A DNA stretch of 64,000 nt from DASWUZ01 sp036401375. Its GTDB lineage: Bacteria > Acidobacteriota > Terriglobia > Terriglobales > Acidobacteriaceae. Position 1 is the stretch's first letter, and every line of letters begins with the position of its first letter. Under the pieces are notes generated by a model that saw only the letters and a list, made by a program, of their open reading frames with translations, had not been told where the DNA came from and ran no database searches. The stretch lies in contig DASWVB010000036.1 in the NCBI GenBank assembly GCA_036401375.1, forward strand, positions 45,992 to 109,991, given 5' to 3'. Positions 50,015 to 59,198 of this stretch are shown here, piece by piece. Made by a program: the position numbers and the translations under genes.

Positions 50015-51775
50015 TTACGGCAGGACGAACCGTACGTTCGCGAACTCCATGAAGGTGTGAGCATTCCGAGGCGCCCCTGGTGCGACATACCAGGGAGCGC
50101 GCGTCACGTACGAGGTCTGCGTCACGATCTGCAGAGCACCGTACTGCTCGTTCTTCCAGAGGGTTGTGACGCTGGCGAATGAACCCTCCTGGATGGCGCG
50201 GTTGTTACTGTTGGCGCTGCCCGCAAAGCCATACCCCACCAACGCGGGGGTCTTGCTGCCCGGGTCGACGGACGAGACCCTCTGGAAGTACGCGCCTCCG
50301 TAGTACGCCGAGAGCACCGTCGCCGGAGTTGCCCGCCACTCAAAGCCGCCAATGCCGGAGCCTGAATGAACCAGCTGCGCGCTGAACGGGCTCGTTACAG
50401 CACCGTGCTGCGCGACCACGAAACCAGGTCCCAGGCCGCCGATGTAACGGCCGCCTCCGTCGCTCCAGTAGCTGTCCGCAATCAGATGAAAGTGCGGCGC
50501 CACTTCGAGGTTGACGTTGACTGAGGCTCCTCCGCCCTCACGGTCGTCGGTCGCCGTCGCTCCCTTGGTGACCGAGGCTGGCGTAAAGACCTGAACACCG
50601 GTAAGCAGGCCCGCTGCTTCAACGTGGAAGTTTCGTCCCCCGATGGTCTTGTCGCCTGCAACCTTCGCTATCACATCGGGGTGCAGGTTGGGTGTCGAAG
50701 TCCCTCCGCCGGCTGAACTGGATGAGTTCACGTCCGTCTCCGCGTTGCTGAAAAGGGACGGGAAGGTCGTGGCGCTGCCGCTGAACTGCTCAGGGTTTTC
50801 AAGGGAGAGGCCAAAGGCCAGTCCATCGTTGAAGTGATACACGGCGCGAAGCTGCGTCTGCCGCGCGTAGGTGAGGCCGACCTGATAGTTGGTGTCAAGG
50901 TGAGTGGTGTTGAATATCTCCGACAGGAACGGTGACATGCCGCGCCGGTTAGGAGTGAGCAGAGACCAGCTCTGACCGCCGAGCAGGTCCCACTTGTGAT
51001 GAGAGAGGTTGAGGAAGTAGACGCGCATGCGAAAGCTGTCGCTGTTGGTGGAGACGAAGCCGTTCGAAGCGAGGGCGCCGTTGAAATCAGCCTCGACGTA
51101 GCCGAAGATCTTGTTACCGCCGACGACTTCATCAGCTCTCAGTGAGAGCCGGGAGGATTGGGCAGTGAATCGGTTCTCACTCAATCCACCCTGCACGGTG
51201 TTGCTGTACGGGATGGACTGAAAGCTCGTACCGAGTCCGCTGCCTACGTCTGTAGTGCGGTAGATGGAGGTGAAGTCGACCCAGCCGCCGGGCGTGAACT
51301 TCGCGTTTCCGATGTTGATCGAGAGCGGCGCTGACGACTCGGGTCCGGTGGGGTTCAGCTGCGGATGCGCATAGGCCTGTGCGGTCAGGGCGCGCGGCGG
51401 ATGGTAGGTCACCAGCTCGCTCGCAGCGGCCGTCAGGGCCTCCGCGGGTCGCGCATCGGCAAGATCGGCGTTACGAGGGCTGGCTGAAGTTTGCACCTCG
51501 AACTGCACGGCGTCGAGATCCTTGCGCTGCTGCTGAAGGGCAAGGCGTTGCTGCTCCAACTGCCGGGATTGCGCTGCGACCAGCTCCCGTAACTGCGAGA
51601 CGACCTGCTCAACCTCTGCGAGCCCCTCAGCCGGAGCAGTGGGCGAGGATGCGGCCGAGACAGTATTGGAGGTAGTCCGGTCAGAGGGCTTCGTGGGGGC
51701 AGCCTGGTCTGCAGCCAGGCCCGAGATGGAGGTGAAAAAACTGATGGCAGCTACATACTTCACAAGCGAGTGCAT
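50015..51775 (-). CDS. DcaP-like outer-membrane porin
   Basis: 586 aa. Seen: signal peptide (about 1-23, MHSLVKYVAAISFFTSISGLA), a coiled-coil stretch (about 48-90, LRELVAAQSRQLEQQRLALQQ), then a beta barrel with FTPGGWVDFTSIYRTTD, SRLSLRADEVV, FGYVEADFNGA and LLGGQSWSLLTPN, ending in ANVRFVLP. Same family as the convergent porin at 48133 but with a shorter coiled coil. The frame is open to 51913, but the ATG at 51775 has GGAG 6-7 nt upstream and gives a proper signal peptide. The two porins share a bidirectional terminator. Confidence 0.83.
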   Translation of the reverse strand: MHSLVKYVAAISFFTSISGLAADQAAPTKPSDRTTSNTVSAASSPTAPAEGLAEVEQVVSQLRELVAAQSRQLEQQRLALQQQRKDLDAVQFEVQTSASPRNADLADARPAEALTAAASELVTYHPPRALTAQAYAHPQLNPTGPESSAPLSINIGNAKFTPGGWVDFTSIYRTTDVGSGLGTSFQSIPYSNTVQGGLSENRFTAQSSRLSLRADEVVGGNKIFGYVEADFNGALASNGFVSTNSDSFRMRVYFLNLSHHKWDLLGGQSWSLLTPNRRGMSPFLSEIFNTTHLDTNYQVGLTYARQTQLRAVYHFNDGLAFGLSLENPEQFSGSATTFPSLFSNAETDVNSSSSAGGGTSTPNLHPDVIAKVAGDKTIGGRNFHVEAAGLLTGVQVFTPASVTKGATATDDREGGGASVNVNLEVAPHFHLIADSYWSDGGGRYIGGLGPGFVVAQHGAVTSPFSAQLVHSGSGIGGFEWRATPATVLSAYYGGAYFQRVSSVDPGSKTPALVGYGFAGSANSNNRAIQEGSFASVTTLWKNEQYGALQIVTQTSYVTRAPWYVAPGAPRNAHTFMEFANVRFVLP

Positions 51776-52039
51776 GATCTTCTCCGGAGGGCAGGTTGTT
51801 GCAGTCGGAATAACGCTCCGCGTGCGGGCGACAGTGGAATCGCGCACGGGCAGATGAGATAAAGGCAGGATCAGCGCCACGTCAGGCGCGGGGAAGCAGG
51901 TAACATCGAGCATGCACAGTGCTCGTGTGAGCGCCGGCAGCGCTGCGTATTGGCGGGCAGATCCTTCTAGGGCTTTGCGGAGATATAAAGGGCAGCATCA
52001 TTTCACAGGTAAACGCCGCGAGGCGTCAGGAACTCTGAA

Positions 52040-53044
52040 GTGCACAGGGATCGGTGGGAAAGGGTAGTTCGGTCGCTGAGGTTAGCGGAGGCGGGGACAA
52101 CAGGTGCAGCGGCTTGTGATGCGGGGAGTCAAAGCTTGTTCAAGGTAACACGAATCCTCGGCCATTCAAAGTGGGTTATTCTCCTCTGCCTCCTGACCGG
52201 GGCCATGGTCGTCGTCGTCGCTCAAAAGGTACCCCCCTCCGCTGGACGAGCAGCGGGAATGACCGGCCTCTATCCGGGATTTGACAAGAACGTCTATCCC
52301 GGCGACGAGTTGATGAGCGCCCTGCAGAAGAAGTTCGCCTTTACCGGCTACTGGCTGAACAACCCACCTGGGATGACAACGAACGGCTGGTTGGGCAAGC
52401 GCACCCTGCTGCGGGGCCAAGGCTATGGCTTCGTCGTGCTCTTTAATGGACGGCTCTACGCTGATTTGCAGGCCGGAGCATCGGCGGGCAGGGATCCTGC
52501 GGAGGCTGGTCGCAGCGATGCCGCCCATGCGGCTGCCGCCGCGCACCGCGAGGGCTTTCCGGCGCACGCGATCGTTTACCTTGATCAAGAAGAGGGTGGT
52601 CATCTGCTGCCTGAGCAGGCGGCGTATCTTTTCGCCTGGATAGATGCGATAGCGCGCTCAGGATACAGAGCAGGGGTATATTGTTCCGGAATTGCGGTTG
52701 GAGTCCCGCCCGTCACCACCGCAGGGGAGGTTGAGCAGCATTACCGGCACGCAGGCGGGAGAGCTTCTCGACGGCCCCCGGCGATCTGGGTCGCGAACGA
52801 CCAGTGCCCGCCAGCGCCGGGATGCACCTCTGTCGGGACCCAGCTTCGGCTCAATGCCAGCGGCACATCGGCAGCGGTCATATGGCAGTTCGCCCAGTCT
52901 CCGCGGCGCGCGGAGTTCACCTCGAACTGCGCGTCGAGCTATGCGCCAGACAACCAGTGCTACGCTCCAGGCCTGCCTCACTCAACCCAGACCGCAATCG
53001 ACCTTGACGCTGCCGCCAGTCCCGATCCCTCGCACGGACGCTGA
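52040..53044 (+). CDS. DUF1906 (Rv2525c-like) glycoside-hydrolase-like protein
   Basis: 334 aa. Seen: a basic start (MHRDRWERVVRSLRLAEAG), a hydrophobic segment VILLCLLTGAMVVVVAQKVP (about 48-67) as signal or anchor, then the DUF1906 fold: GLYPGFDKNVYPGD, FTGYWLNNPPGMTT, HAIVYLDQEEGG, YRAGVYCSG, PPAIWVANDQCPP and WQFAQSPRRAEF. This is the GH25-like family of M. tuberculosis Rv2525c, a predicted cell-envelope polysaccharide hydrolase. Cysteines in CPPAPGC and NCASSYAPDNQCY may pair in the periplasm. GTG start with AGGAA about 7 nt upstream. Confidence 0.8.
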   Translation: MHRDRWERVVRSLRLAEAGTTGAAACDAGSQSLFKVTRILGHSKWVILLCLLTGAMVVVVAQKVPPSAGRAAGMTGLYPGFDKNVYPGDELMSALQKKFAFTGYWLNNPPGMTTNGWLGKRTLLRGQGYGFVVLFNGRLYADLQAGASAGRDPAEAGRSDAAHAAAAAHREGFPAHAIVYLDQEEGGHLLPEQAAYLFAWIDAIARSGYRAGVYCSGIAVGVPPVTTAGEVEQHYRHAGGRASRRPPAIWVANDQCPPAPGCTSVGTQLRLNASGTSAAVIWQFAQSPRRAEFTSNCASSYAPDNQCYAPGLPHSTQTAIDLDAAASPDPSHGR

Positions 53045-53211
53045 GCCGGGAGCAGCCGAGACTGGCAGCGCATGGACGCACCAGGGCGGAGTTCCAAAGC
53101 CCGCTAGAGCGTCGGTGCGCAAGAAGCTCCCAATGATTTAATCTGGTTCCAACGGCACTGCTTTCGATCAAGAGCCAGTGGTGGAAGAGTAAAGAGGCAG
53201 GAGAGATCAAC

Positions 53212-53487
53212 GTGGCCAATCTCAACATCCCCATCGCCGAACGTAATCTGGCGCCCCAGCAGGTAGAGCGCCTCGACAAGCGCCGTTCTTGGGGACTGAC
53301 AATGCAGGTAATGTCGGGTCAGTTCACCATCTTTGCGGTGCTGCTGACTGTCTGGGCAGGTCAGGACCTGACGTACTCCCCGCACTGGATTCGCCCCATG
53401 GCATACTACGACGCCTTCACATTCATCACTGCCATCGTGCTCGGCATCTATGGTACCGCCCTTCGCCGCGGCTCACCTGAGTTCTAG
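53212..53487 (+). CDS. Small two-helix membrane protein
   Basis: 91 aa. Seen: charged N-terminus (NLAPQQVERLDKRRSW), then two hydrophobic helices (QFTIFAVLLTVWAG; DAFTFITAIVLGIYGTAL). Unknown function; inner membrane. The GTG start at 53212 has AGGAG about 9 nt upstream. It lies 167 bp after the DUF1906 gene and 124 bp before moaA on the same strand. Possibly co-transcribed with moaA, but no functional link can be read. Confidence 0.6.
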   Translation: MANLNIPIAERNLAPQQVERLDKRRSWGLTMQVMSGQFTIFAVLLTVWAGQDLTYSPHWIRPMAYYDAFTFITAIVLGIYGTALRRGSPEF

Positions 53488-53611
53488 ACCTGGAACGCTT
53501 TGCGGCGCTGCAGCACATTGCTCGCTCGATCACCTGATCAGCCCAAAGTTGCTTTAATGTTAGCCGCAGCGAACAACGTTTCCGCGCATCGAATAAGCTG
53601 GTACTGGAGCC

Positions 53612-54694
53612 ATGTCTGCAGCCGCCCTCATCCCGGTGCTGGAGGAGACCGCCCCGCATTCTGTGCGCGGCCGGCTGACGGACAAGTTCGGTCGTGCGAT
53701 CACCGACCTGAGGGTCTCAGTCACTGATCGCTGCAACTACAAGTGTGTCTATTGCCGCACAGGCACCGAGGGCGCGCAGTATGCCGAACTTCCTATTCGC
53801 GACTACGCGCGCATCATCCGCATCTTCGTCGACCTGGGCATTGAGAAGATACGCTTCACCGGGGGGGAGCCCCTGCTGAGGAAAGGCCTCGTCGACCTCG
53901 TCAGAGAGACGTCACGGCTTAGAACCTCTTTTGCCTCGGACGGCTCGCGCCTCTCATCGCACACCGGGGCCCCGCTCGACCTGGCAGTTACCACAAATGG
54001 CCATCTGCTCGCCGGGCTCGCCGGGCCTCTCAAGGATGCAGGGCTGAACCGGGCGACCGTAAGCATGGACGCGGTGGATCCAGAGACCTTCACCCGGATC
54101 ACGCGGGTGCCAGGCAGCTATGCAAAGGTCCTCGCCGGTGTGCGCGCGGCAAAGGCCGAGGGCCTTGGACCCGTCAAAGTCAATTGCGTGCTGCTGCGGG
54201 GATTCAACGAAGACCAGATTGTTCCCTTTGCCCGCTTTGCCCGGGAGGAGGGCGTGATTGTGCGCTTCATCGAGTTCATGCCGCTCGAAGAGGACCGGCT
54301 GTGGTCTCCGGACGTGGTCGTTTCGCTCGATGAGATCGTTGAACGCCTGAACGCCTATCGCCCGGTTGTTCCGCTGCCTGCCAACGCGGGAAGTGAGACC
54401 GCCCGCCGCTTCACCTTCGATGACGGAGTGGGCGAGATTGGAATCATCGCACCAGTTTCGCATCCCTTCTGCGGCCATTGCAGTCGCATCCGCCTTACCT
54501 CCGACGGCAAGATTCGCACCTGCCTCTTCTCGCAGAGCGATCACGATCTATATGCATTGTTGATGCGCGGTGAAGACGATGACAGTCTGGCGCGGTTCAT
54601 CGAGGCCACTGTCGAGCGCAAGGAAGCACGCCATCACATAGGAGAGGCGGGCTTTCTCAAGCCGTCTCGCAGCATGGTTCACATCGGCGGTTGA
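53612..54694 (+). CDS. moaA: GTP 3',8-cyclase (molybdopterin biosynthesis)
   Basis: 360 aa. Seen: radical SAM cluster motif CNYKCVYC (C41, C45, C48), FTGGEPLL, the second C-terminal cluster site with CGHCSRIRLTSDGKIRTC, and a terminal Gly-Gly needed for activity. With MoaC it converts GTP to cyclic pyranopterin monophosphate, the first step of molybdenum cofactor synthesis; the formate-dehydrogenase-like enzyme at 4787-7927 needs that cofactor. No other moa/mog genes are in the window. TGGAG lies upstream of the ATG. Length is normal (about 330), with a short insertion at about 100-120 (RTSFASDGSRLSSHTGAPL). Confidence 0.95.
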   Translation: MSAAALIPVLEETAPHSVRGRLTDKFGRAITDLRVSVTDRCNYKCVYCRTGTEGAQYAELPIRDYARIIRIFVDLGIEKIRFTGGEPLLRKGLVDLVRETSRLRTSFASDGSRLSSHTGAPLDLAVTTNGHLLAGLAGPLKDAGLNRATVSMDAVDPETFTRITRVPGSYAKVLAGVRAAKAEGLGPVKVNCVLLRGFNEDQIVPFARFAREEGVIVRFIEFMPLEEDRLWSPDVVVSLDEIVERLNAYRPVVPLPANAGSETARRFTFDDGVGEIGIIAPVSHPFCGHCSRIRLTSDGKIRTCLFSQSDHDLYALLMRGEDDDSLARFIEATVERKEARHHIGEAGFLKPSRSMVHIGG

Positions 54695-54758
54695 TTTACG
54701 TGGTGTTCGCACCCACCCTTGTCTAGAATCGGCCTATCACTTCTCAGGATTGCTTCTC

Positions 54759-55841
54759 ATGGCCACGGCGATATCATCTCGGGACCAGTCGCTGCAGGAC
54801 CTCCTTGTCTTCCACAACGTAGCTCGCGCCCTTACTTCGTCTCTTGACCTTGACTCCATTTTGCGCGTGATCATGAAGCAGATGGAGCAGTTCTTCCAGC
54901 CGCAGACCTGGTCGCTGCTGATGGTCGACGAGAAGAGGAAGGACCTCTACTTCGCCGTGGCTGCGGGGCAGACCGCGGAGGCGCTGCACCACATTCGCGT
55001 GCCCATCGGCGAGGGTATCGCGGGCTGGGTGGCGCAGCATGGCGAGACTCTCATCGTCCCCGAACTGAAGCTTGACCCTCGTTTCTCTTCCACCGATAGA
55101 TCTTCCTTGCCAGGGAACGGCACGCGCAGTTCAAAGGGCGGCGCAGTCATTCCCCACTCCGCTATCTGTATACCTCTGCGCTCGCGGCTGAAGACTTTGG
55201 GGGTCATTCAACTCTTCAACTGCCCGGTCGAGACTCTGACCGACTACACGATCTCCTTCCTGCATGTGCTGTGCGACTACGCCGCGATCGCGATTGAAAA
55301 CGCGCGCGCCGTGCAGCGCATCCAGGAACTCACGATCACCGACGATTGCACGACGCTCTTCAACGTGCGCTACTTTTACGAGAGACTCGAGGATGAGATC
55401 GAGGACTCACGGCGTTCCAAGCGACCTCTGAGCCTTATCTTTATTGACCTTGACTACTTCAAGCAGATCAACGATGAACACGGCCACCTCACCGGCAGCC
55501 GGTTGCTGAGCGAGGTCGGCCAGAGGCTGCAGGGTGGCGTGCGGGCTGTGGACTCGGCATTCCGTTACGGCGGAGATGAGTTCGTTGTGCTGCTGCCTGC
55601 CACCGGCAAGGAGCAGGCGATGGAAGTAGCGCGACGACTCCAGGAGATTGTTCGGGGAAGACCTTTCCCCCTGGAGGGAAAGCTGTTGGAGGTTCGGGCC
55701 AGCTTTGGCGTTGCTACCTTTCCAGACTGCGGCAACACGGTGCACGAGATCATCAGTCAGGCAGACAAGGCGATGTACAGGATCAAAAACTCGACCCGCA
55801 ACGGCATCTCGGCAGCCGATGTCCTGCCTCTGGCTCACTAA
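54759..55841 (+). CDS. GAF-GGDEF diguanylate cyclase
   Basis: 360 aa. Seen: N-terminal GAF domain (about 15-185; RVPIGEGIAGWVAQHGETL, CDYAAIAIENARAV) and C-terminal GGDEF domain (about 200-355) with YGGDEFVVLLP. The autoinhibitory I-site RxxD is present (RAVD, five residues before GGDEF), so product feedback is expected. It makes cyclic di-GMP and would respond to a small ligand or redox signal bound by the GAF domain. Cytoplasmic. ATG at 54759 with AGGA upstream; a TTG 9 bp earlier is an alternative. It follows moaA by 64 bp on the same strand but a separate TAGAAT box suggests its own promoter. Confidence 0.92.
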   Translation: MATAISSRDQSLQDLLVFHNVARALTSSLDLDSILRVIMKQMEQFFQPQTWSLLMVDEKRKDLYFAVAAGQTAEALHHIRVPIGEGIAGWVAQHGETLIVPELKLDPRFSSTDRSSLPGNGTRSSKGGAVIPHSAICIPLRSRLKTLGVIQLFNCPVETLTDYTISFLHVLCDYAAIAIENARAVQRIQELTITDDCTTLFNVRYFYERLEDEIEDSRRSKRPLSLIFIDLDYFKQINDEHGHLTGSRLLSEVGQRLQGGVRAVDSAFRYGGDEFVVLLPATGKEQAMEVARRLQEIVRGRPFPLEGKLLEVRASFGVATFPDCGNTVHEIISQADKAMYRIKNSTRNGISAADVLPLAH

Positions 55842-55966
55842 CCCCCTTGCACGAAAACTGCGACCACGCGGTACGCCTCTCCCAGGTCAGACCCGCAGCT
55901 CGCAGCAACTTGTGACTCCAGAGACGACCCTGATACTCTGACTCGTCCATCAACCCGAGGAGACCT

Positions 55967-56698
55967 ATGATTACCGCTCAGCGCTTCACCCTAGCAGCAG
56001 CTTTCGTGACCCTGGTTCCAGCCGTCGCGTTAGCTCAAACTCCCGCGCCTGCTACCCCGCCCGCAATGGCCCCCATGGAGATGTCGCATTCCGTACCGGG
56101 CGGCGGCATCTCCGTTCCGGGATGGATGGGCAAGATCGATCCGAACGCCGAAAAAAGTGGCCAGACGATCAATGATTCGAAGCTCGCCGCGGAGGGCAGC
56201 ACCCTGCACGTGACTACCGGCCCCGCCGTCACCTACTGGAACCCGGCAAACGTGGCCAGCGGCGATTACACTGTGAGCGCAACCTTTACGGAGGCCAAAT
56301 ACATGGGCCTCAACAGCCACCCGCACCCCTATGGCATCGTCATCGCCGGCAACGACATGGGTACGGCGCAAGCGAGCTATCTCTACTGTGCAGCGTACGG
56401 CAACGGAAACTTCATCGTTCGCGGCTTCGGTCCAGACTCCTTACGCGTCAACGGCAGGGGCGAGGCCAACGACGCTGTTCACAAGGCCGCAGCGCCCGGA
56501 CAGCCAGTGACCCAGATGATTGCTCTCTCCGTCAAAGGCGACAAGGTGGAGTGCGCAATCAACGGCACCGTCGTCGGCAGCTATAACAAGGCGGGCCTGG
56601 TGACCACGGGCAAGCTCAAATCGACCGACGGGGTCTACGGCATTCGCTTCGCTCACAACACCGATGCCACAGTCACGGGACTGAGCGTGACCAAGTAG
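55967..56698 (+). CDS. Secreted hypothetical protein, possible laminin-G/concanavalin-like fold
   Basis: 243 aa. Seen: signal peptide (about 1-23, LAAAFVTLVPAVALAQ), an Ala/Pro/Met-rich linker, and a beta-sandwich-like C-terminal part (about 80-243) with VSATFTEAKYMGLNSHPHPYGIVIAG, MIALSVKGDKVECAINGTVVGSY and IRFAHNTDATVTGLSV, like the concanavalin/LamG or DUF1080-type carbohydrate folds. Family uncertain. Strong GAGGAGA Shine-Dalgarno before the ATG. Periplasmic or extracellular sugar binding is an inference only. Confidence 0.72.
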   Translation: MITAQRFTLAAAFVTLVPAVALAQTPAPATPPAMAPMEMSHSVPGGGISVPGWMGKIDPNAEKSGQTINDSKLAAEGSTLHVTTGPAVTYWNPANVASGDYTVSATFTEAKYMGLNSHPHPYGIVIAGNDMGTAQASYLYCAAYGNGNFIVRGFGPDSLRVNGRGEANDAVHKAAAPGQPVTQMIALSVKGDKVECAINGTVVGSYNKAGLVTTGKLKSTDGVYGIRFAHNTDATVTGLSVTK

Positions 56699-56731
56699 TC
56701 TGCTCAGGCAAGCATGTGCTGCGTATGAAGA

Positions 56732-56754
56732 GGGGGAGCACTGTAACGTCCCCC
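56732..56754. terminator. GC hairpin between convergent genes
   Basis: GGGGGA / TCCCCC arms with an 11-nt loop, between the secreted hypothetical gene and the convergent radical SAM gene. No T run on the plus side; the minus side reads CTCTTC, a weak tail. Confidence 0.35.
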
Positions 56755-56818
56755 CCGTATTTCACCGCTGGCCCGCGGCCTCCCTGACCTTGATGGCCGG
56801 GGCTCCGCTTGGTGCCAC

Positions 56819-58396
56819 TTACGAGACCACGTGGAACGGTCCGGCCTCACCCATCAACGCGTCGCTAAACGCGGTGACCCCGAGTGCCGGCTCCCAGACT
56901 GGCATTGCGAGCTCCGGCATGGGCTTTGACTGGAAGAGCTTACGCGTGTGACGCGCCATGATTCGGGCCATGTTATTCGCCTTCCGCTTGCGCGCGCTGT
57001 CGGTCGAAATACCCGTCCCGGCGTACATTTGGCGGTAGAGCTTCGATAGCGCTGTGAAGGCGATCCGCGACTTCAGGTTTGGCGTGCATGCCGAACGCTT
57101 CCAGATCGAGGGCAAAGTATAGAAGCGATCCCAGACGCCCTGGGTGCGCTCGCGGATCTCGTCGGTGCTCATCATGGGATGGGGGGTGAACATCTTCGGC
57201 CGTACGCTGGAGGGAATCAGCCAGTAGCGGGTGAGCGGTACTCCATCCACGAACTCAGGGTTTTTCGCCTGGTCTTTCTCCCATCGGTTGAAGTCGACCG
57301 TGCCGGGGAAGGGCGTCATCATGACAAATTGAGCGAAGGTTACAGCCTTCAGCGCGAGTTCGGCGGTGGCATCGAATGTGCTTGGTTTGTCGCTCGGAAG
57401 GCCGAAGATAAACGAGCCCAGAACGTGCACTCCATGATCGCGGAAGGTCTTGAGCTGCTGCACCAGGCGATCGCCGGAGTAGTTGAAGTCCTTAAAGACG
57501 TTCTTCAGTCCCTCTGGAGTAACTGCCTCAACCCCGACCAGCGCGCCCTTGATGTTGGCGCGGCGCATTGCGTCCAGGTATTCGGTATCTTCGGCAGCCT
57601 CCATTGTGATCTGGGTGAAAAACACCATGTTTGAAGGCAGCTTGGCCATCTCTTCCATGAGCAGGAAACGCTCGGCGCGCGTTCGCTCGAGCTCCTCGAC
57701 GCGCGGCTGGTTGTTCTGCTCTTTTGCCAGCCGGATGTCTGTCAGCGTGACAGGATAAAAATTGTCGTCCGCCAGCGCGATAAACCGGAAGCCCTTGCGG
57801 CGAAGATCGACGATCTCTTCAATCACGCGCTTGTAGCTGCGCTGCCGAGGCTTCTGCCCGTCCGTCCGCCAGACCGAGCAGAACGAACAGTGCTTTGGAC
57901 AGCCGCGCACGGTCTGCACAGAGGCCCACATGTACTTATCGGAAGAGAGCAGGTCCCAGCGCGCCGAGAGGAAGTTGTCTCCGTCTACCTTGCCACCGTT
58001 GTACATGCGCTGCGGCGCGTTGCGCGCGCAGTCGGCGAGCACCTTTGCCCAGATGAGATCTCCATCGCCGGTGACAACGGCGTGTGCTCCGCCGCGCTCA
58101 AATGCCTCTTCCGGAAAAAGAGTGGCGTGAATGCCGCCGAAGATGACCCAGGCGCCGCGTTCGCGGGCAATGCGACCCAACTCGTAGCCACGGAGAGCGT
58201 TGCCGGTGTGAATGCCGATGCCGACCGCGTCCCCGGGCTGGATGGTGGTGGGGTCGACCTGCTCCAGGCTCTCATCCACCAGGGTAGGATCGCTGTAAAT
58301 ACGCGGTGTAGCAGAGGCGAGAACGAAGAGCCAGCGCGGTGTGATGACGGCGGTTCCGAACGAGTGATCGCTCGGGTTCATGAGGTGAACGTGCAA
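56819..58396 (-). CDS. B12-binding-domain radical SAM enzyme (hopanoid/lipid methylase-like)
   Basis: 525 aa. Seen: N-terminal cobalamin-binding-like region (about 1-150; GDAVGIGIHTGN, FGGIHATLFPEEAF), radical SAM motif CPKHCSFC (about 163-170), then TIM-barrel motifs (ADDNFYPV, VGVEAVTPEGLKN, GSFIFGLPSD) and a C-terminal helical domain. This is the class of B12 radical SAM proteins that includes hopanoid C-2/C-3 methylases (HpnP, HpnR) and other lipid-modifying enzymes; the substrate is unknown. The N-terminal domain lacks the base-off DxHxxG motif, as in many class B members. TTG start at 58396 has GGAAAGG upstream. Confidence 0.82.
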   Translation of the reverse strand: MHVHLMNPSDHSFGTAVITPRWLFVLASATPRIYSDPTLVDESLEQVDPTTIQPGDAVGIGIHTGNALRGYELGRIARERGAWVIFGGIHATLFPEEAFERGGAHAVVTGDGDLIWAKVLADCARNAPQRMYNGGKVDGDNFLSARWDLLSSDKYMWASVQTVRGCPKHCSFCSVWRTDGQKPRQRSYKRVIEEIVDLRRKGFRFIALADDNFYPVTLTDIRLAKEQNNQPRVEELERTRAERFLLMEEMAKLPSNMVFFTQITMEAAEDTEYLDAMRRANIKGALVGVEAVTPEGLKNVFKDFNYSGDRLVQQLKTFRDHGVHVLGSFIFGLPSDKPSTFDATAELALKAVTFAQFVMMTPFPGTVDFNRWEKDQAKNPEFVDGVPLTRYWLIPSSVRPKMFTPHPMMSTDEIRERTQGVWDRFYTLPSIWKRSACTPNLKSRIAFTALSKLYRQMYAGTGISTDSARKRKANNMARIMARHTRKLFQSKPMPELAMPVWEPALGVTAFSDALMGEAGPFHVVS

Positions 58397-58675
58397 AGTT
58401 CGCGACCTTTCCTTACGCGTAGAGGCGGGGGCAGCAACCCTCCCGCTCGTTAGGACTCAGACGTCAACAGAGAAGACGATTCTGTCCAGCGAGTACCCCG
58501 CATGTGCAGGGAGGCTGCGCGAAGGTGGGCCCACGCGAAGCTCTCCGATCGATGGAGAGTGCTAGATGATTGTGCAATCATACTCCGGCGAGCCTCTGTC
58601 CCGGCCTGAGAAGAGACAGGACAGCGGGCAGAGGACGTTTCTGTTGATATGGCCGCATCTGATCCCTGCAGAAAG
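58397..58675. other. Non-coding stretch upstream of the radical SAM gene
   Basis: About 280 bp between the start of the radical SAM gene and the csp terminator. I see short unsupported frames on both strands and no clear promoter apart from the GGAAAGG next to the radical SAM start. No feature assigned. Confidence 0.4.
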
Positions 58676-58713
58676 CACAAGGAGAGACTGGCAGTTGCCA
58701 GTCTCTCCTTGTG
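58676..58713 (-). terminator. Strong intrinsic terminator of the cold-shock gene
   Basis: CACAAGGAGAGACTGGCA and TGCCAGTCTCTCCTTGTG are perfect 18-bp arms around GT (effective loop about 6 nt). On the minus strand it follows the csp stop codon by about 25 nt and continues CTTTCTG. The length of the perfect stem is unusual for a terminator. Confidence 0.8.
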
Positions 58714-58738
58714 TAATACCGAAGAAGCTTAAGGAAGC

Positions 58739-58939
58739 TTACAGAACCTGAACGTTCTCTGCCTGCCAGCCCTTGGGGCCCTTCACCACGTTGAACTGCA
58801 CTGCCTGGCCTTCCTGCAAGCTACGGAAGCCATTGGCCTGAATCGCGGTGTGATGGACAAACACGTCCTCTCCGTTGGCACGGCTGAGAAATCCAAAACC
58901 CTTTGCATCGTTAAACCACTTCACTGTTCCCTGTTCCAT
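58739..58939 (-). CDS. Cold-shock protein (CspA family)
   Basis: 66 aa, a single cold-shock domain. Seen: GTVKWFNDAKGFGFL with RNP1 (KGFGFL) and VFVHHTAI (RNP2-type VFVHH), ending ENVQVL. It binds single-stranded RNA or DNA and melts secondary structure, classically upon cold shock. GGAAAAA lies upstream of the ATG. A promoter about 120 bp upstream and the long leader fit post-transcriptional temperature control. Confidence 0.95.
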   Translation of the reverse strand: MEQGTVKWFNDAKGFGFLSRANGEDVFVHHTAIQANGFRSLQEGQAVQFNVVKGPKGWQAENVQVL

Positions 58940-59052
58940 GACTGATATTTTTCCTTGTGTAGAGATGACGCTGAATTGGAAGTCGGGATATTCGCAGGTA
59001 GTGCGACAGCGAGGTGCATAACGAGCGTAGAGCCTGAATCCGTATTCGACGT
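58940..59052 (-). promoter_or_regulatory. Long 5' leader of the cold-shock gene
   Basis: About 113 nt between the predicted transcription start and the csp ATG. Cold-shock genes often have leaders of this length that refold with temperature; structure here was not computed. Confidence 0.45.
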
Positions 59053-59058
59053 TCCACT

Positions 59059-59088
59059 AGTATAGGCCGGAAACGACGCAAATAGCAA
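59059..59088 (-). promoter_or_regulatory. Promoter TTGCTA-18-TATACT of the cold-shock gene
   Basis: Minus strand: TTGCTA at 59088-59083, 18-bp spacer, TATACT at 59064-59059. The start site would be near 59052. Confidence 0.55.
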
Positions 59089-59198
59089 GAAAAAGTTAGC
59101 GGCCCGCCTTGGTATCTACTCGAGACTGTACTTGATGGCGCAACATCCTGCTTTGGCGGGCACAGTCCTGGTTGGCTAGACTGCCCGGCACCTGGCCC

